A stretch of DNA of 64,000 nt from Moraxella lacunata. GTDB taxonomy: Bacteria; Pseudomonadota; Gammaproteobacteria; Pseudomonadales; Moraxellaceae. Under the pieces are notes generated by a model. It was not told where the DNA came from. It saw only the letters and a program-made list of their open reading frames with translations, and did not search any database. Below, piece by piece: positions 37,197 to 46,617 of the stretch. The stretch is taken from NCBI RefSeq assembly GCF_900453205.1, contig NZ_UGQU01000001.1:620001-684000 (forward strand), in the 5' to 3' direction. Every line of letters starts with the position of its first letter. The first letter of the stretch is position 1. The position numbers were made by a program, and so were the translations under genes.

Positions 37197-37217
37197 AATG
37201 CCTAACATTTAGGCATT
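37197..37217. promoter_or_regulatory. Perfect 9-bp inverted repeat between purL and fixH
   Basis: AATGCCTAA-CAT-TTAGGCATT in the divergent intergenic region, flanked by two copies of a TTTTGGCAAA motif (about 37160 and 37217). It could be an operator for either gene; there is no clear T run, so a terminator is less likely. Confidence 0.45.
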
Positions 37218-37281
37218 TTGGCAAATTTCGCATTGACATCATGACAAATGATACTTCCCCACCTAGCCCTTGCCCAAAAAC

Positions 37282-37311
37282 TTTGATTTTTTTGCCATAA
37301 AAATGCTAAAA
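37282..37311 (+). promoter_or_regulatory. Candidate promoter of the fixH-like gene
   Basis: TTGATT, 18-base spacer, TAAAAT, 28 bases before the ATG at 37339. Confidence 0.5.
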
Positions 37312-37338
37312 TAGCCTAAATTGTAACCCATTAAAACT

Positions 37339-37989
37339 ATGACCACAACGCCCACCCCCACCAAGTCCGCCCAAACTAATGTTTGGTACAAAAACTACAT
37401 GGTCATCGTGTTCGTCATCGGACTACCGCTTATCGTGGTGATTGGCTGTATTTTCTTTATCATTCACGCCTTTAAAATCAAAGACTCGCCGGTGCGTGAT
37501 GATTGGTACATGGACGGCAAAAGCCTCTACCAAGATGCCTCCAAAGATAAGCTCGCCCATGATTTGGGCTTATCAGGGGTTATGCGATTAGACGGCACGC
37601 CCGATGATTATGCCGTGCGATTTGAATTAAAATCCGCCCAAGCCATGAGCTATCCTGCCACGCTCAATGTCAAAGTCTCACACGCCACCGACAAAGCCAA
37701 AGACCGTGATTTTGTGCTGACCTACCAAAGCGACAATCTATATACCGGCAAATTCACCCTTGACCCCCTGCCTGCCAAATACTATCTTGACATCAGCAAT
37801 GATGACCACAGTACTGCCAAGATAGAAGCTGGTTCATGGCGACTGACCCACAGCCAAAAACTGCCTGCCCAAAACGTGGCGTTTTTGCCTTTGACTGCCT
37901 TTGATGATGAGCGTCAAGTCCTGCCCGACCAACGAGACAAACGTCACCAACAGCACGCTCCCGATACCGTGCCACCATCCGCCCAATAG
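37339..37989 (+). CDS. FixH-family membrane protein
   Basis: 216 residues: one N-terminal membrane helix (about 21-46) and a periplasmic domain opening with SPVRDDWYMDGKSLYQD, the FixH signature. FixH/CcoH proteins help assemble or stabilise cbb3-type cytochrome oxidase and are usually next to ccoNOP/ccoG; those genes are not nearby here. The C-terminal 30 residues are polar and of low complexity. It may share a transcript with the traX-like gene 28 bases downstream. Confidence 0.8.
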   Translation: MTTTPTPTKSAQTNVWYKNYMVIVFVIGLPLIVVIGCIFFIIHAFKIKDSPVRDDWYMDGKSLYQDASKDKLAHDLGLSGVMRLDGTPDDYAVRFELKSAQAMSYPATLNVKVSHATDKAKDRDFVLTYQSDNLYTGKFTLDPLPAKYYLDISNDDHSTAKIEAGSWRLTHSQKLPAQNVAFLPLTAFDDERQVLPDQRDKRHQQHAPDTVPPSAQ

Positions 37990-38017
37990 TCATTGGCAAA
38001 ATCCATAAGAAACCAAG

Positions 38018-38803
38018 ATGACAAACATCAGCGGTCAAACCTATGAGCCATTGACCGCTTTTCATGTCAAATGGCTTGCCATGCTATTCATGACCGCCGA
38101 CCATGTGGCATGGCGGTTTTTGGATTATGATACGCATTCATCAGAGATGTTACACTTTGTGGGGCGGGCGGTGGCTCCACTCATGTGTTATTTGCTCGTG
38201 GTCGGCTTTTATCATACGCATGACATCAAGGGCTATGCCAAACGGTTGGGGCTGTTTGCCCTTATCTCACAATTGCCCTTTTGGTTGTTTAATATTGGCA
38301 TTGCTCATACTGCCCTGCTTTGGCAAGGGGTTTCTTTTGATGACTGGGTGGTACTGACCCCTTTCATAGGCGGTAACGTGCTGTTTTCGCTCTTATTATC
38401 GCTCATTGCTTTGATGATTCGACACCATAAATCTTTTCACCTTTGGCAAAAGGCAATCCTTATCGTCCTGCTCTATCCCATCATCAGTCTGTGTGATTAT
38501 GGTTTTGCCATGATTTATATGACGTTATTGTTTGATTATTTTTATAAAAATAAACCCAACCATCTTATCATCGCTTATCTCTTATCCTTGCCTATCATCT
38601 ATATGCTCATCTATGGCTTTAACACCACCGTGGGGCTTGGCTATATGCATTTTGGCATGATATTGACCGCCCTTATCATCCATGGTTTTAATGGACAAAA
38701 AGGCTCTGACTTTGGCGGTCGCTATCTGTTTTATTGGTTCTATCCTGTGCATTTATTAGTCATTGCTATGGTGGAATATTTGCTTTTGGATTATGTTAAA
38801 TAA
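38018..38803 (+). CDS. TraX-family integral membrane protein
   Basis: 261 residues with about eight hydrophobic helices. The opening FHVKWLAMLFMTADHVAWRF with a conserved Asp-His, then HFVGRAVAPLMCYLLVVGF and RYLFYWFYPVHLLVIAMV, match the TraX/acyltransferase-like family first named for F-pilin N-acetylation. Chromosomal members are common and not tied to conjugation; the substrate is unknown. Confidence 0.85.
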   Translation: MTNISGQTYEPLTAFHVKWLAMLFMTADHVAWRFLDYDTHSSEMLHFVGRAVAPLMCYLLVVGFYHTHDIKGYAKRLGLFALISQLPFWLFNIGIAHTALLWQGVSFDDWVVLTPFIGGNVLFSLLLSLIALMIRHHKSFHLWQKAILIVLLYPIISLCDYGFAMIYMTLLFDYFYKNKPNHLIIAYLLSLPIIYMLIYGFNTTVGLGYMHFGMILTALIIHGFNGQKGSDFGGRYLFYWFYPVHLLVIAMVEYLLLDYVK

Positions 38804-38887
38804 ATTATCAATGTCAAAAAACACAACTCAAAGATTATGCTTTTAATTTATAACATTTAAAAGAATAAAAATTACTCTACTCTTTTA

Positions 38888-39173
38888 GGGCGTGCCTACC
38901 ATTGATAACATTTTTATACAATAAGTTAAAAACCTAACATTTTAAATTAATTTTTGCATGAAAAATGGCCAAATCTTGTGGCTCGAAGTCAAAATCCCTG
39001 TTGATACACCCAAGAAACTTTAAAATTACTACAAATACAATGATGTGTGGACGTAGGGGTGTGGTAAATATCAAGTTGGTTGGGTATAGAAGACTCACAG
39101 CCTCAAGTTTTTTCCTTGAAAAACGTGCGATTTTTCGTGATTTTCATTGCAAATACCAAAGGCAGGCACGCCC
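38888..39173. mobile_element. MITE-like element with terminal inverted repeats and TA flanks
   Basis: The ends GGGCGTGCCTACCATTGATA and (reverse complement of the right end) GGGCGTGCCTGCCTTTGGTA match at 17 of 20 bases. Each end is bordered by TA, as expected for a TA target duplication of the IS630/Tc1 type. The 286-base interior has no convincing gene. It fills most of the 500-base gap between the traX-like gene and the broken exported protein; the rest is AT-rich with no evident feature. Confidence 0.5.
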
Positions 39174-39304
39174 TATACAAGTCATTAATTCACCAAGGAC
39201 GATTGTAATTTGCCCCCACAATCAAGCCATCCAATAACCAATAAACCACCATTTTAACTTAAAATTAGGGTAATATATGCACATCATCACCCCAAGGAGC
39301 TTTT

Positions 39305-39843
39305 ATGAAAAAGCTCACCCGCTGTGTATTATCTGCTGTTTTGCTTAGCTCTCTGCCTGCATTTGCACTAACCATTGCCCCGCCCGTATCAGAAGCAGAA
39401 ATATACATCGCTTATTTATCGACTCCAAAAAAGTCGTCTTAGAGAGATTGGAAAAATATGGCTTTAAGTACGAGTGCTATATGGATGATGATGTTTTTGG
39501 TTGTAGAGTTATACATCCCTATTATTTTACCATGAAAGATAATGTTTTCACCAAAGTCCATTATGACTTCAATCCAAGGTTTTCCTCTATCCAATCAACA
39601 TCTACCACCTTATCCAAAGATGAGAAAGATGAACTCATTAATGTCCTAAACATGGCAACTGATGACCCACAAATGTCAGAGATCATCATTGACAAGTTGG
39701 TTCAAGATTATCACGCAAAAGTCGCCAAGAAAGAAACCATAGAAAAAGGATGGTATGGTTATTCTGTTTATTTTAACTATTATGGTGTAATTATTGAATT
39801 GACAGGCAGTGATGAAGAATTTATATATCTTTATGTTAATTAA
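39305..39843 (+). pseudogene. Frameshifted small exported protein
   Basis: The ATG at 39305 (AAGGAG upstream) starts a signal peptide MKKLTRCVLSAVLLSSLPAF with cleavage after AFA, then reads SEAEIYIAYLSTPKKSS and stops. One base out of frame the coding sense continues as DSKKVVLERLEKYGFKYECY and runs to the stop at 39843. The break is at about 39412-39420 (TTATTTATC). The intact product would be about 178 residues, function unknown. A real lesion or a sequencing error are both possible. Confidence 0.7.
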
Positions 39844-39852
39844 TCCAAAAAA

Positions 39853-39882
39853 AGAAAAAGGCGTCAGCCATCAGCCACGCCT
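39853..39882 (-). terminator. Intrinsic terminator of the CNNM gene
   Basis: On the minus strand AGGCGT / ACGCCT (6 bp) enclose GGCTGATGGCTG and are followed by TTTTTC; 20 bases after the stop of the 39903 gene. Confidence 0.6.
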
Positions 39883-39902
39883 AGTCTTTGATTTGCAAAT
39901 TA

Positions 39903-41093
39903 TCATCCATTTGACACATTATCCACGTTTTTATCATCAGCAACGGTCGTGCCTAGCCTGCTCATGCGTCTGTCCATGAGCTGACGGGCAAGGGCTTGCA
40001 TGTCATCAACACGGTCAATCTCATCAACAATCTCAAGCCCGAGCAAGGTTTCAAGGACATCTTCTAAGCTCACAATACCCTTAACTTCGCCAAACTCCCC
40101 CACGACAAGGGCGATGTGCAGTCGCTCTTTTAACATCAAATCAAGCACATCAAACAACTTCATCTTGGCAAAAACAAAAGTAATATCTCGCTTAAAGGCT
40201 TTGATGGGTGTGTGAATCTCTTGGTTGGCTTTGGCGATGAGCAGGTCACTTTTTAGCACAAAACCTGTGGCATTATCTAGGTCTTCATCAAAAATGGGAA
40301 AACGTGAAAATGGCAATTTGGCATGAACAGCAAATACATCGCCCACCGTCATATTCTCATCAAAGGCAATCATCACCGAGCGTGGCGTAACGATACTCTC
40401 CACATGAATCATGCTCAGAGCCAACGAATTTTTGATGATGCGTGTCTCAAGCTCGCTCATCTGTCCTGATACCTCACCTTGATTGGCAAGGGCGATGAAT
40501 TCATGACGGTTAAACCCGCTCTCGTTGTTGCCCCGAGTAAGTAGGCGAGAGATTTTCTCAGCAAGCCAAACAATCGGAAATAGAATGATATTAATTCCCT
40601 TAACATAATACGCCACAGGCACAGCAAAACGTCGCCAATAGGTTGTGCCGAGTGTCTTAGGAATGATTTCTGTACCAATTAAAATCAATACCGTCATGAC
40701 CGCAGAAAACACACCAAACCATGCACTACCGAACACAACGGTTGCTTGTGCCCCCGCCCCAAGAGACCCCAAAGTGTGGGCAATGGTATTTAGGGTAAGA
40801 ATTGAAGAAATGGATTTTTCAACATTATGCACCTTGACATCTTCGAGTAGGTTAGCGGTCTTTGGGTCGTGTTCTTTGATGCTGTCAATATAGCTTGGGG
40901 TCATGCTAAGCAAAGTCGCCTCAGAGATGGAGCAAATAAATGACGCCACCAAGGATAAAGAGACATAAAAAATAAGCAAGGCAACATTAACACTACCCGC
41001 CTGTCCCACACTCTCGCCTGCGGCAGCAAGGACAGTGATGGGTGTGATGGCTAATAAAGAGATAACAATAAGGAAAAATCGCGGTCGGGGCAT
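39903..41093 (-). CDS. CNNM/CBS-domain membrane protein (CorB/HlyC-CorC family)
   Basis: 396 residues. A cleavable or anchor N-terminus is followed by a DUF21/CNNM membrane domain (about 35-200; SEATLLSMTPSYIDSI, ILIGTEIIPKTLGTTYWRR), then a tandem CBS pair (about 230-350; SIVTPRSVMIAF, GIVSLEDVLETLLGLEIVDE). Family members export Mg2+ or Co2+ or act in ion homeostasis, with CBS domains sensing adenine nucleotides. There is no transporter-associated CorC_HlyC C-terminal domain of normal size. It is divergent from yajC. Confidence 0.85.
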   Translation of the reverse strand: MPRPRFFLIVISLLAITPITVLAAAGESVGQAGSVNVALLIFYVSLSLVASFICSISEATLLSMTPSYIDSIKEHDPKTANLLEDVKVHNVEKSISSILTLNTIAHTLGSLGAGAQATVVFGSAWFGVFSAVMTVLILIGTEIIPKTLGTTYWRRFAVPVAYYVKGINIILFPIVWLAEKISRLLTRGNNESGFNRHEFIALANQGEVSGQMSELETRIIKNSLALSMIHVESIVTPRSVMIAFDENMTVGDVFAVHAKLPFSRFPIFDEDLDNATGFVLKSDLLIAKANQEIHTPIKAFKRDITFVFAKMKLFDVLDLMLKERLHIALVVGEFGEVKGIVSLEDVLETLLGLEIVDEIDRVDDMQALARQLMDRRMSRLGTTVADDKNVDNVSNG

Positions 41094-41330
41094 ATAAAGA
41101 GTGAGTGACTTAAATTAACCGCTAATATTAAGCCAAAATGATGACAACTGCAAGTATTTTAGGATAAAGTGGACAATTTTATGATGATGAACGTGGTTAG
41201 GGTTGGGAGTAGAACGGTATTTTTTGGGAAATTTATAAAATTTTTCAAAGACTTATGTAAAATTTTATAAAATGTGTTTGTTTTATGGTATGATATGCGT
41301 ATTTTTCGTTTTGGAAATTTAGGAACACTC

Positions 41331-41648
41331 ATGCTACTTTCTATTTTGGCAACCACTGCCCCTGCTCAGCCCAATGCCTTTTTGCAATTATTACCGATGA
41401 TTGCCATTTTTGCCATTTTTTATTTTCTCATCATTCGCCCCCAGTCCAAGCGTGCCAAAGAACACCGTGCCATGGTCAATGCGTTGGCGGTGGATAATGA
41501 AGTGGTTTTTGCTGGCGGTCTGGTCGGTCGTGTCAAAAAAGTTGATGGCGACTATGCGGTCATCGCCCTAAACAACAACACTGATGTCAAAATCCAACGT
41601 GCGTCCGTGATTAGCGTATTGCCCAAAGGCACGATTGAAAATATCTAA
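41331..41648 (+). CDS. yajC: Preprotein translocase subunit YajC
   Basis: Single-helix inner-membrane protein of the SecDF-YajC complex. 105 residues from the ATG at 41331 (AGGA 6 bases upstream); an earlier in-frame ATG at 41274 has no ribosome site. The membrane helix LLPMIAIFAIFYFLIIRPQS is followed by the typical RPQSKRAKEH and a small cytoplasmic domain. It leads yajC-secD-secF, but the usual upstream tgt/queA are absent. Confidence 0.94.
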   Translation: MLLSILATTAPAQPNAFLQLLPMIAIFAIFYFLIIRPQSKRAKEHRAMVNALAVDNEVVFAGGLVGRVKKVDGDYAVIALNNNTDVKIQRASVISVLPKGTIENI

Positions 41649-41760
41649 ATTCGGTAATGTTAAAGACGCATTTTAAATAAATGCATTAGGCAAAAGGATA
41701 AGCCCTATTTTAACAAGACCAAACAATGATTTAACACTTAAATTATTGTCAATTATTAAA

Positions 41761-41799
41761 GGGTTTAATGATAATTATTTTTTAAAATAAATTAAACCC
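41761..41799. repeat. 9-bp inverted repeat upstream of secD
   Basis: GGGTTTAAT (41761-41769) and ATTAAACCC (41791-41799) are perfectly complementary across a 21-base AT-only-like loop, ending 29 bases before the secD ATG in the 180-base yajC-secD gap. It could be a leader structure controlling secD; no T run follows, so a terminator is unlikely. Confidence 0.4.
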
Positions 41800-41828
41800 A
41801 CATCATCAACCTTTGTAAAGAAGTCCTT

Positions 41829-43703
41829 ATGCATTACCCTGCTTGGAAATACATACTCATCGCTGTGGTGCTGGTCGTTGCTGGCTTGTACGCCCTGCCC
41901 AATCTCTATCCTGACGAACCTGCGGTACAAATCACAGGTGCCAGTGCTGGTACTGAACTGACATCTGACGTGTTGGTACAGTCACAGACTCTGCTCGATA
42001 AGGCAGGTTTGGCACATCATGATGGTAGCTTTGCCAATAACAGTGCCTTGATTCGCCTAAATACCGCCGAAGACCAGCTCAAAGCCCAAGAGACCCTCCG
42101 CCAAAACCTAGGTGAAAACTACGTTGTGGCACTAAACCTTGCCCAGACTACGCCCGAATGGCTAAAAAATATCGGAGCAAAACCAATGAAGCTGGGTCTG
42201 GACTTACGTGGGGGCGTGCGATTCGTCCTAGAAGTGGACATGGATAAAGCGTTAGAACAACGCCTAACGGTTGCCAGCCAAGACGTGCGTCGCAATCTGC
42301 GTACCGCCAAAATCGCCGTCAAAAGCCTAAGAACCACCAAAGATGGCATGGTACTGACCTTTAACAGCGACAATGAACGCAACCAAGCCCAAAGTGCCCT
42401 GCAAGGGAGCATGATGGACTTCACGCTAAGACCCCTTGCCAGTAATGACGGGGCGGTGCTAGAACTCACTTATACCGAACAAGCCCTAAACCAAATCAAC
42501 GAGTACGCTGTCGGTCAGAACTTGACCACCCTGCGTAACCGTATCAATGAGCTTGGTGTGGCAGAAGCACTGGTGCAGTCGCAAGGCACCAACCGTATCG
42601 TTGTGGAACTACCTGGTGTGCAGGACACCGCCGAAGCCAAGCGTGTACTGGGTCGTACGGCAAACTTAGAGTTTCGCATGGTCAGTGGAGACGCTCATAA
42701 CTTCACAGGTGGTATCGCCCCTGCTGGTACCGAAGCCTTCCCTTTTGGCACGCTTGATGGTCCACCCGTCTTACTTGACCGCCAAGCCATCGTGACAGGC
42801 GACAAAGTCCAAAACGCCCAAGCTGGTGTTGATGAAAATGGTCGCCCACAGGTATCCATCACCCTAGACACAGCAGGTGGTCGCCTCATGCAAAACGCCA
42901 CTCGCACCAGTGTGGGCAAACAGATGGCGGTGCTATTTATCGAAAATAAACAACGTGTCGGCTATGAGACTGACCCCACCACAGGCGAGACCAAAGAAGT
43001 GCGTCAGCCATATAGTGAGACTCGGGTCATCAACCAAGCCACCATTCAGGCAGTATTAGGCTCATCCTTTGTCATCACAGGACTAGATAGCCCTGCCGAA
43101 GCTGGCGAGCTTGCCCTACTGCTTCGCTCTGGGGCGTTAGCGGCACCGATGTACTTTGTCGAAGAGCGTACCATTGGTCCATCACTGGGTCAAGATAACA
43201 TTGATAAAGGTCTTAATGCATCTAAAATTGGCTATCTGCTTGTGTTCTTATGGATGATTGTGTTCTATCGTGCTTGTGGCGTGATTGCCAACATTGCCCT
43301 TGCCTTTAATATCATCATGCTAGCGGCGGTAATGTCCATCATCGGCTCATCACTGACCCTGCCTGGTATCGCTGGGGTCGTGCTAACCATGGGTATGGCG
43401 GTCGATGCCAACGTGCTGATTTTTGAGCGGATTCGTGAAGAACTTGCCAATGGAGCCAGACCCAAATCCGCCATTGTTGCAGGCTTTGACCGTGCATTTA
43501 GCTCTATCTTTGATGGTAACATCACAACATTGCTTGTTGCCTTTATCTTGTTTGCCATCGGTACAGGTCCTGTCAAGGGCTTTGCCATCACGCTTGCGAT
43601 TGGCATCATTACCTCGCTATTTACCGCCATCATCGTCACTCGTGCCCTGATGCAGTTATGGTATGGCAATCGCAAAAATCTCACCAAAATCAGTATCGGC
43701 TAG
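41829..43703 (+). CDS. secD: Protein translocase subunit SecD
   Basis: RND-type partner of SecYEG that uses the proton gradient to pull exported proteins into the periplasm. 624 residues: one N-terminal helix, a large periplasmic domain (about 30-450; MKLGLDLRGGVRFVLEVDMD) and five C-terminal helices with GMAVDANVLIFERIREELAN, whose Asp is the conserved proton-relay residue. secF follows after 9 bases. Confidence 0.96.
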   Translation: MHYPAWKYILIAVVLVVAGLYALPNLYPDEPAVQITGASAGTELTSDVLVQSQTLLDKAGLAHHDGSFANNSALIRLNTAEDQLKAQETLRQNLGENYVVALNLAQTTPEWLKNIGAKPMKLGLDLRGGVRFVLEVDMDKALEQRLTVASQDVRRNLRTAKIAVKSLRTTKDGMVLTFNSDNERNQAQSALQGSMMDFTLRPLASNDGAVLELTYTEQALNQINEYAVGQNLTTLRNRINELGVAEALVQSQGTNRIVVELPGVQDTAEAKRVLGRTANLEFRMVSGDAHNFTGGIAPAGTEAFPFGTLDGPPVLLDRQAIVTGDKVQNAQAGVDENGRPQVSITLDTAGGRLMQNATRTSVGKQMAVLFIENKQRVGYETDPTTGETKEVRQPYSETRVINQATIQAVLGSSFVITGLDSPAEAGELALLLRSGALAAPMYFVEERTIGPSLGQDNIDKGLNASKIGYLLVFLWMIVFYRACGVIANIALAFNIIMLAAVMSIIGSSLTLPGIAGVVLTMGMAVDANVLIFERIREELANGARPKSAIVAGFDRAFSSIFDGNITTLLVAFILFAIGTGPVKGFAITLAIGIITSLFTAIIVTRALMQLWYGNRKNLTKISIG

Positions 43704-43712
43704 GAGTAAAAG

Positions 43713-44840
43713 ATGACAGACAATAACGACAATCTTAACACCGCCAGTGAGACTCGCCGTCGTCGTGCCCCACGCCGTGATGGTAAGGGCAGTAATGCCT
43801 CTGCCAATGCCAGTCTTAACAATCAAGCCATCATCGCCCCAGCCGATGAGTTTGCCGAAAAAGAAGGCGGGGTCAAACTGCTGGGCAGTAAACGCATTAT
43901 CCCGTTTATGAAATTAGAAATCCCCATGGTGGTACTCTCTGCCATCTTGGTGATTGCCAGTCTGGTTGCCATCACCACCAAAGGACTAAATCTAGGACTA
44001 GACTTCACAGGCGGTATCTCTGCCGATGTGGCATACAGTCAGCCTGTCGAGCAAGCACAGGTTGCTTCTGCCCTAGCTGATAAAGGCTTTAATGATGCGG
44101 TCGTACAATATCTCGGCACCCGTCAAGAGCTACTCATTCGCCTGCCACCCCAAGAGAATAAAAACCCCGAAGGTCTAAGCAACGCCCTTAGTGATGCTCT
44201 AAACCTGCCTGCCAACCCTGCCAAAGTGGACAACGTCAATATCATCGGCAGTCAAGTGGGCAAAGAAGTCTATACACAGTCGCTCATGGCGTTAGGGTTG
44301 GCACTTATCCTAATGATGGTGTACATCTCCATTCGCTTTCAGTTTAAATTGGCAGTGGGGGCAACGCTCGCTCTGTTTCATGACGTGATTGTGGTGTGTG
44401 GACTCTTTGCCATCTTTGGTTGGCCGTTTGACTTGACCGTGCTTGCCTCTGTATTGGCATTGATTGGTTATTCGGTAAACGACACCATCGTGGTCTATGA
44501 CCGTATCCGTGAGAATTTTCGCCGTGTGCGTGGACTACTACCCCGTCAAGTCATTGACCTATCCTTAACCGAAACCCTGCGCCGTACTTGTATGACTTCT
44601 GGTACAGTCTTTGTGGTCATCATTGCCTTGCTGTTTTTGGGTGGCGAAGGGTTATTTTGGTTTGCTTTGGCTCAGTTTATCGGCACCATTGCAGGAACGT
44701 ATTCATCTATCTATGTTGCCAGCTCCATTCCTTTACGTATGGGACTGTCTCGTGAAGATTTTGTGGTACGTGTCAAACCTGAGTTTGAAGAAGAAGTGGT
44801 GGTCTTTGCTGATCCCAAACTCCAAAACGCCCAAGATTGA
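43713..44840 (+). CDS. secF: Protein translocase subunit SecF
   Basis: Partner of SecD. 375 residues, longer than E. coli SecF (323) because of a polar, Arg/Asn-rich N-terminal tail of about 60 residues. Helix 1 is followed by LGLDFTGGISADV; the conserved Asp/Arg lie in NDTIVVYDRIRENFRR, and TLRRTCMTSGTVFVVI follows. It ends the operon before a strong terminator. Confidence 0.95.
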   Translation: MTDNNDNLNTASETRRRRAPRRDGKGSNASANASLNNQAIIAPADEFAEKEGGVKLLGSKRIIPFMKLEIPMVVLSAILVIASLVAITTKGLNLGLDFTGGISADVAYSQPVEQAQVASALADKGFNDAVVQYLGTRQELLIRLPPQENKNPEGLSNALSDALNLPANPAKVDNVNIIGSQVGKEVYTQSLMALGLALILMMVYISIRFQFKLAVGATLALFHDVIVVCGLFAIFGWPFDLTVLASVLALIGYSVNDTIVVYDRIRENFRRVRGLLPRQVIDLSLTETLRRTCMTSGTVFVVIIALLFLGGEGLFWFALAQFIGTIAGTYSSIYVASSIPLRMGLSREDFVVRVKPEFEEEVVVFADPKLQNAQD

Positions 44841-44848
44841 TTGCTCAA

Positions 44849-44882
44849 AAAACCGCTCAACTGATTTTGGGCGGTTTTGTTT
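44849..44882 (+). terminator. Intrinsic terminator of yajC-secDF
   Basis: A 10-bp stem (AAAACCGCTC / GGGCGGTTTT, one G-U) with a 10-base loop and a following T-rich stretch, 8 bases after secF. It separates secF from the convergent VWA gene. Confidence 0.85.
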
Positions 44883-44935
44883 TTAGGGAAATATCAATGG
44901 ATTGGATAAATTGGTATGATACGCATTTGCCATCT

Positions 44936-46117
44936 TTACACCCCCATTTCACGCTCCACTCGCACCGCCTTAATGCCATTATCGCCCGCCCACGCCAGCA
45001 CATCTTCTCGTTTTAGGGCGGTTGCCATCATATCGGGAAAGGCATCAGGCGTACAGGCAAAGACAGGACAGTCAAGACTTGCAAAAATCTTGGCAAGGTT
45101 TTCATCATAAGACGGTCTGCCATCGTCCGACAGAGCAAGCAAGGTGATGACATTGACGCCTTGTCGTTTGAGGTTAGCAACCCGTGAAATCAGCTCTTTT
45201 TCGTTGCCCCCTTCGTATAGGTCAGTGATGAGAATTAGGTGTGTTTGGGCAGGGCGTTCAATCTTGTCGGCACAATACGCCACCGCCTGATTGATGTCCG
45301 TACCGCCACCCAGTTGCACGCCAAACAGCACCTGCACAGGGTCGGCAAGGTCGTCCGTCAAATCCAAAATCACCGTATCAAAGCACGCAAGACGAGTTTT
45401 GACCGCAGGAATACTTGCCATCACCGCCGCAAAAATGGCACTATACACCACCGAAGTCGCCATAGACCCCGACTGGTCCACGCACAAAATCACTTCATCA
45501 AGGTCGGTCATTTTGCGGTTTTGACGCATAAAGCCCACCAAAGTTTCAGGAATCACCGTGTGGTGTTCGGCTTGATAATGACGCAGGTTGGCTTGGATTG
45601 TTCGCCCCCAATCAATGTCATTAAAACGGGGACGGTGCGTGCGTTTGGATTTATTGACCGCCCCACGAATGGCTTCGGTGGTTTTGCTTTCTAATTTTTT
45701 GAGAAGTTCGTCTACCACCTTTTTAATCACTTGACGGGCGGTGTCGATGGTTTTTTCAGGCATTGCCCCCCGCAAACTCACCAAATCCGCCACCAAATGC
45801 ACATCAGCTTCCATTGCTGACAAAAATTCAGGTTCAAGGAGCATTTGCTTTAAGCCCAGCCGTTCAAAAGCGTCCTTTTGCACCACCTGCACCACCGAGC
45901 TTGGGAAAAATTCACGAATGTCGCCCAGCCACTTGGCGACTTTGGGAGCAGAACGCCCAAGCCCTGCTTTTTTGCCTGCGTCATCATCGCCCGCCCCACC
46001 ATATAGAGCAGTTAGGGCTTGCGAAAGTCGTCTGTCTTTCTCACTAAGCGAGCCATCATCACCGCCCAAAATCAAATGCCAACGGCGGGATTTTTGTTGT
46101 TGCATAATATTATCCAT
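44936..46117 (-). CDS. VWA-domain protein of the MoxR-VWA cluster (YehP-like)
   Basis: 393 residues: a helical N-terminal part (about 1-200) and a von Willebrand A domain with a complete MIDAS metal site, D214-x-S216-x-S218 in VDQSGSMATS, Thr273 in GGGTDI and Asp299 in ITDLYEGG. VWA proteins paired with MoxR ATPases act as adaptors that pass target proteins to the ATPase. It is the last gene of the seven-gene minus-strand cluster. Its start lies 5 bases after the small basic gene, whose last codons hold the AAGGAC ribosome site. Confidence 0.9.
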   Translation of the reverse strand: MDNIMQQQKSRRWHLILGGDDGSLSEKDRRLSQALTALYGGAGDDDAGKKAGLGRSAPKVAKWLGDIREFFPSSVVQVVQKDAFERLGLKQMLLEPEFLSAMEADVHLVADLVSLRGAMPEKTIDTARQVIKKVVDELLKKLESKTTEAIRGAVNKSKRTHRPRFNDIDWGRTIQANLRHYQAEHHTVIPETLVGFMRQNRKMTDLDEVILCVDQSGSMATSVVYSAIFAAVMASIPAVKTRLACFDTVILDLTDDLADPVQVLFGVQLGGGTDINQAVAYCADKIERPAQTHLILITDLYEGGNEKELISRVANLKRQGVNVITLLALSDDGRPSYDENLAKIFASLDCPVFACTPDAFPDMMATALKREDVLAWAGDNGIKAVRVEREMGV

Positions 46118-46122
46118 AAAGT

Positions 46123-46452
46123 TTATTTGTCCTTATCTTTATTTTTAATTTCCAACTCCCTTTTTAAGCCATGTAAATTTTTATGACCCGTACCCTTTGG
46201 TTGCGTTTGTCCTTTTTGCAATTTATGAATGCGTTTTCCACGCTCTTTAATCATAATATCAGCATTTAATGATTTTTCCATTAAAGCAAATAAAGCATTA
46301 AAGGATTTTAAATCACCTTTTTCTCTTAATTGTTCTAAAATCTGGCTAAATTGCATAAAGTCTGTAATTAAAACCACACCTTCTTGTTGGTTGTAGAACT
46401 CTCTGTGTCTATTAAGAGTATTTAACATTTTTTTGGTATTGTTGCTACCCAT
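46123..46452 (-). CDS. Small basic protein inserted in the MoxR-VWA cluster
   Basis: 109 residues, basic overall, with a Lys-rich C-terminal tail (LKRELEIKNKDKDK) and a helical middle (VLITDFMQFSQILEQLREKG). No family recognised, and not part of the cluster as I know it in other bacteria. It has no signal peptide or membrane segment. It lies 166 bases after the DUF5682 gene and is nearly joined to the VWA gene. Confidence 0.65.
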   Translation of the reverse strand: MGSNNTKKMLNTLNRHREFYNQQEGVVLITDFMQFSQILEQLREKGDLKSFNALFALMEKSLNADIMIKERGKRIHKLQKGQTQPKGTGHKNLHGLKRELEIKNKDKDK

Positions 46453-46617
46453 AAAAACCTCACTTTAAAAGATTGCAGAAAACAAATCCATCAAATATCA
46501 AAATATTTTTCTTTACAAGGAGTATATTTTAAATTTTTGATAGATAAAATAGAATTGTATTAATCATTAGCAAATACAACTTTCCATACACCAGTTATAC
46601 AAACTTAGATTTTTTAT

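Noticed and set aside
38965-39237. 90-codon open frame across the MITE-like element
   Set aside because: It runs through the right terminal repeat into flanking DNA, with no ribosome site or protein-like pattern.
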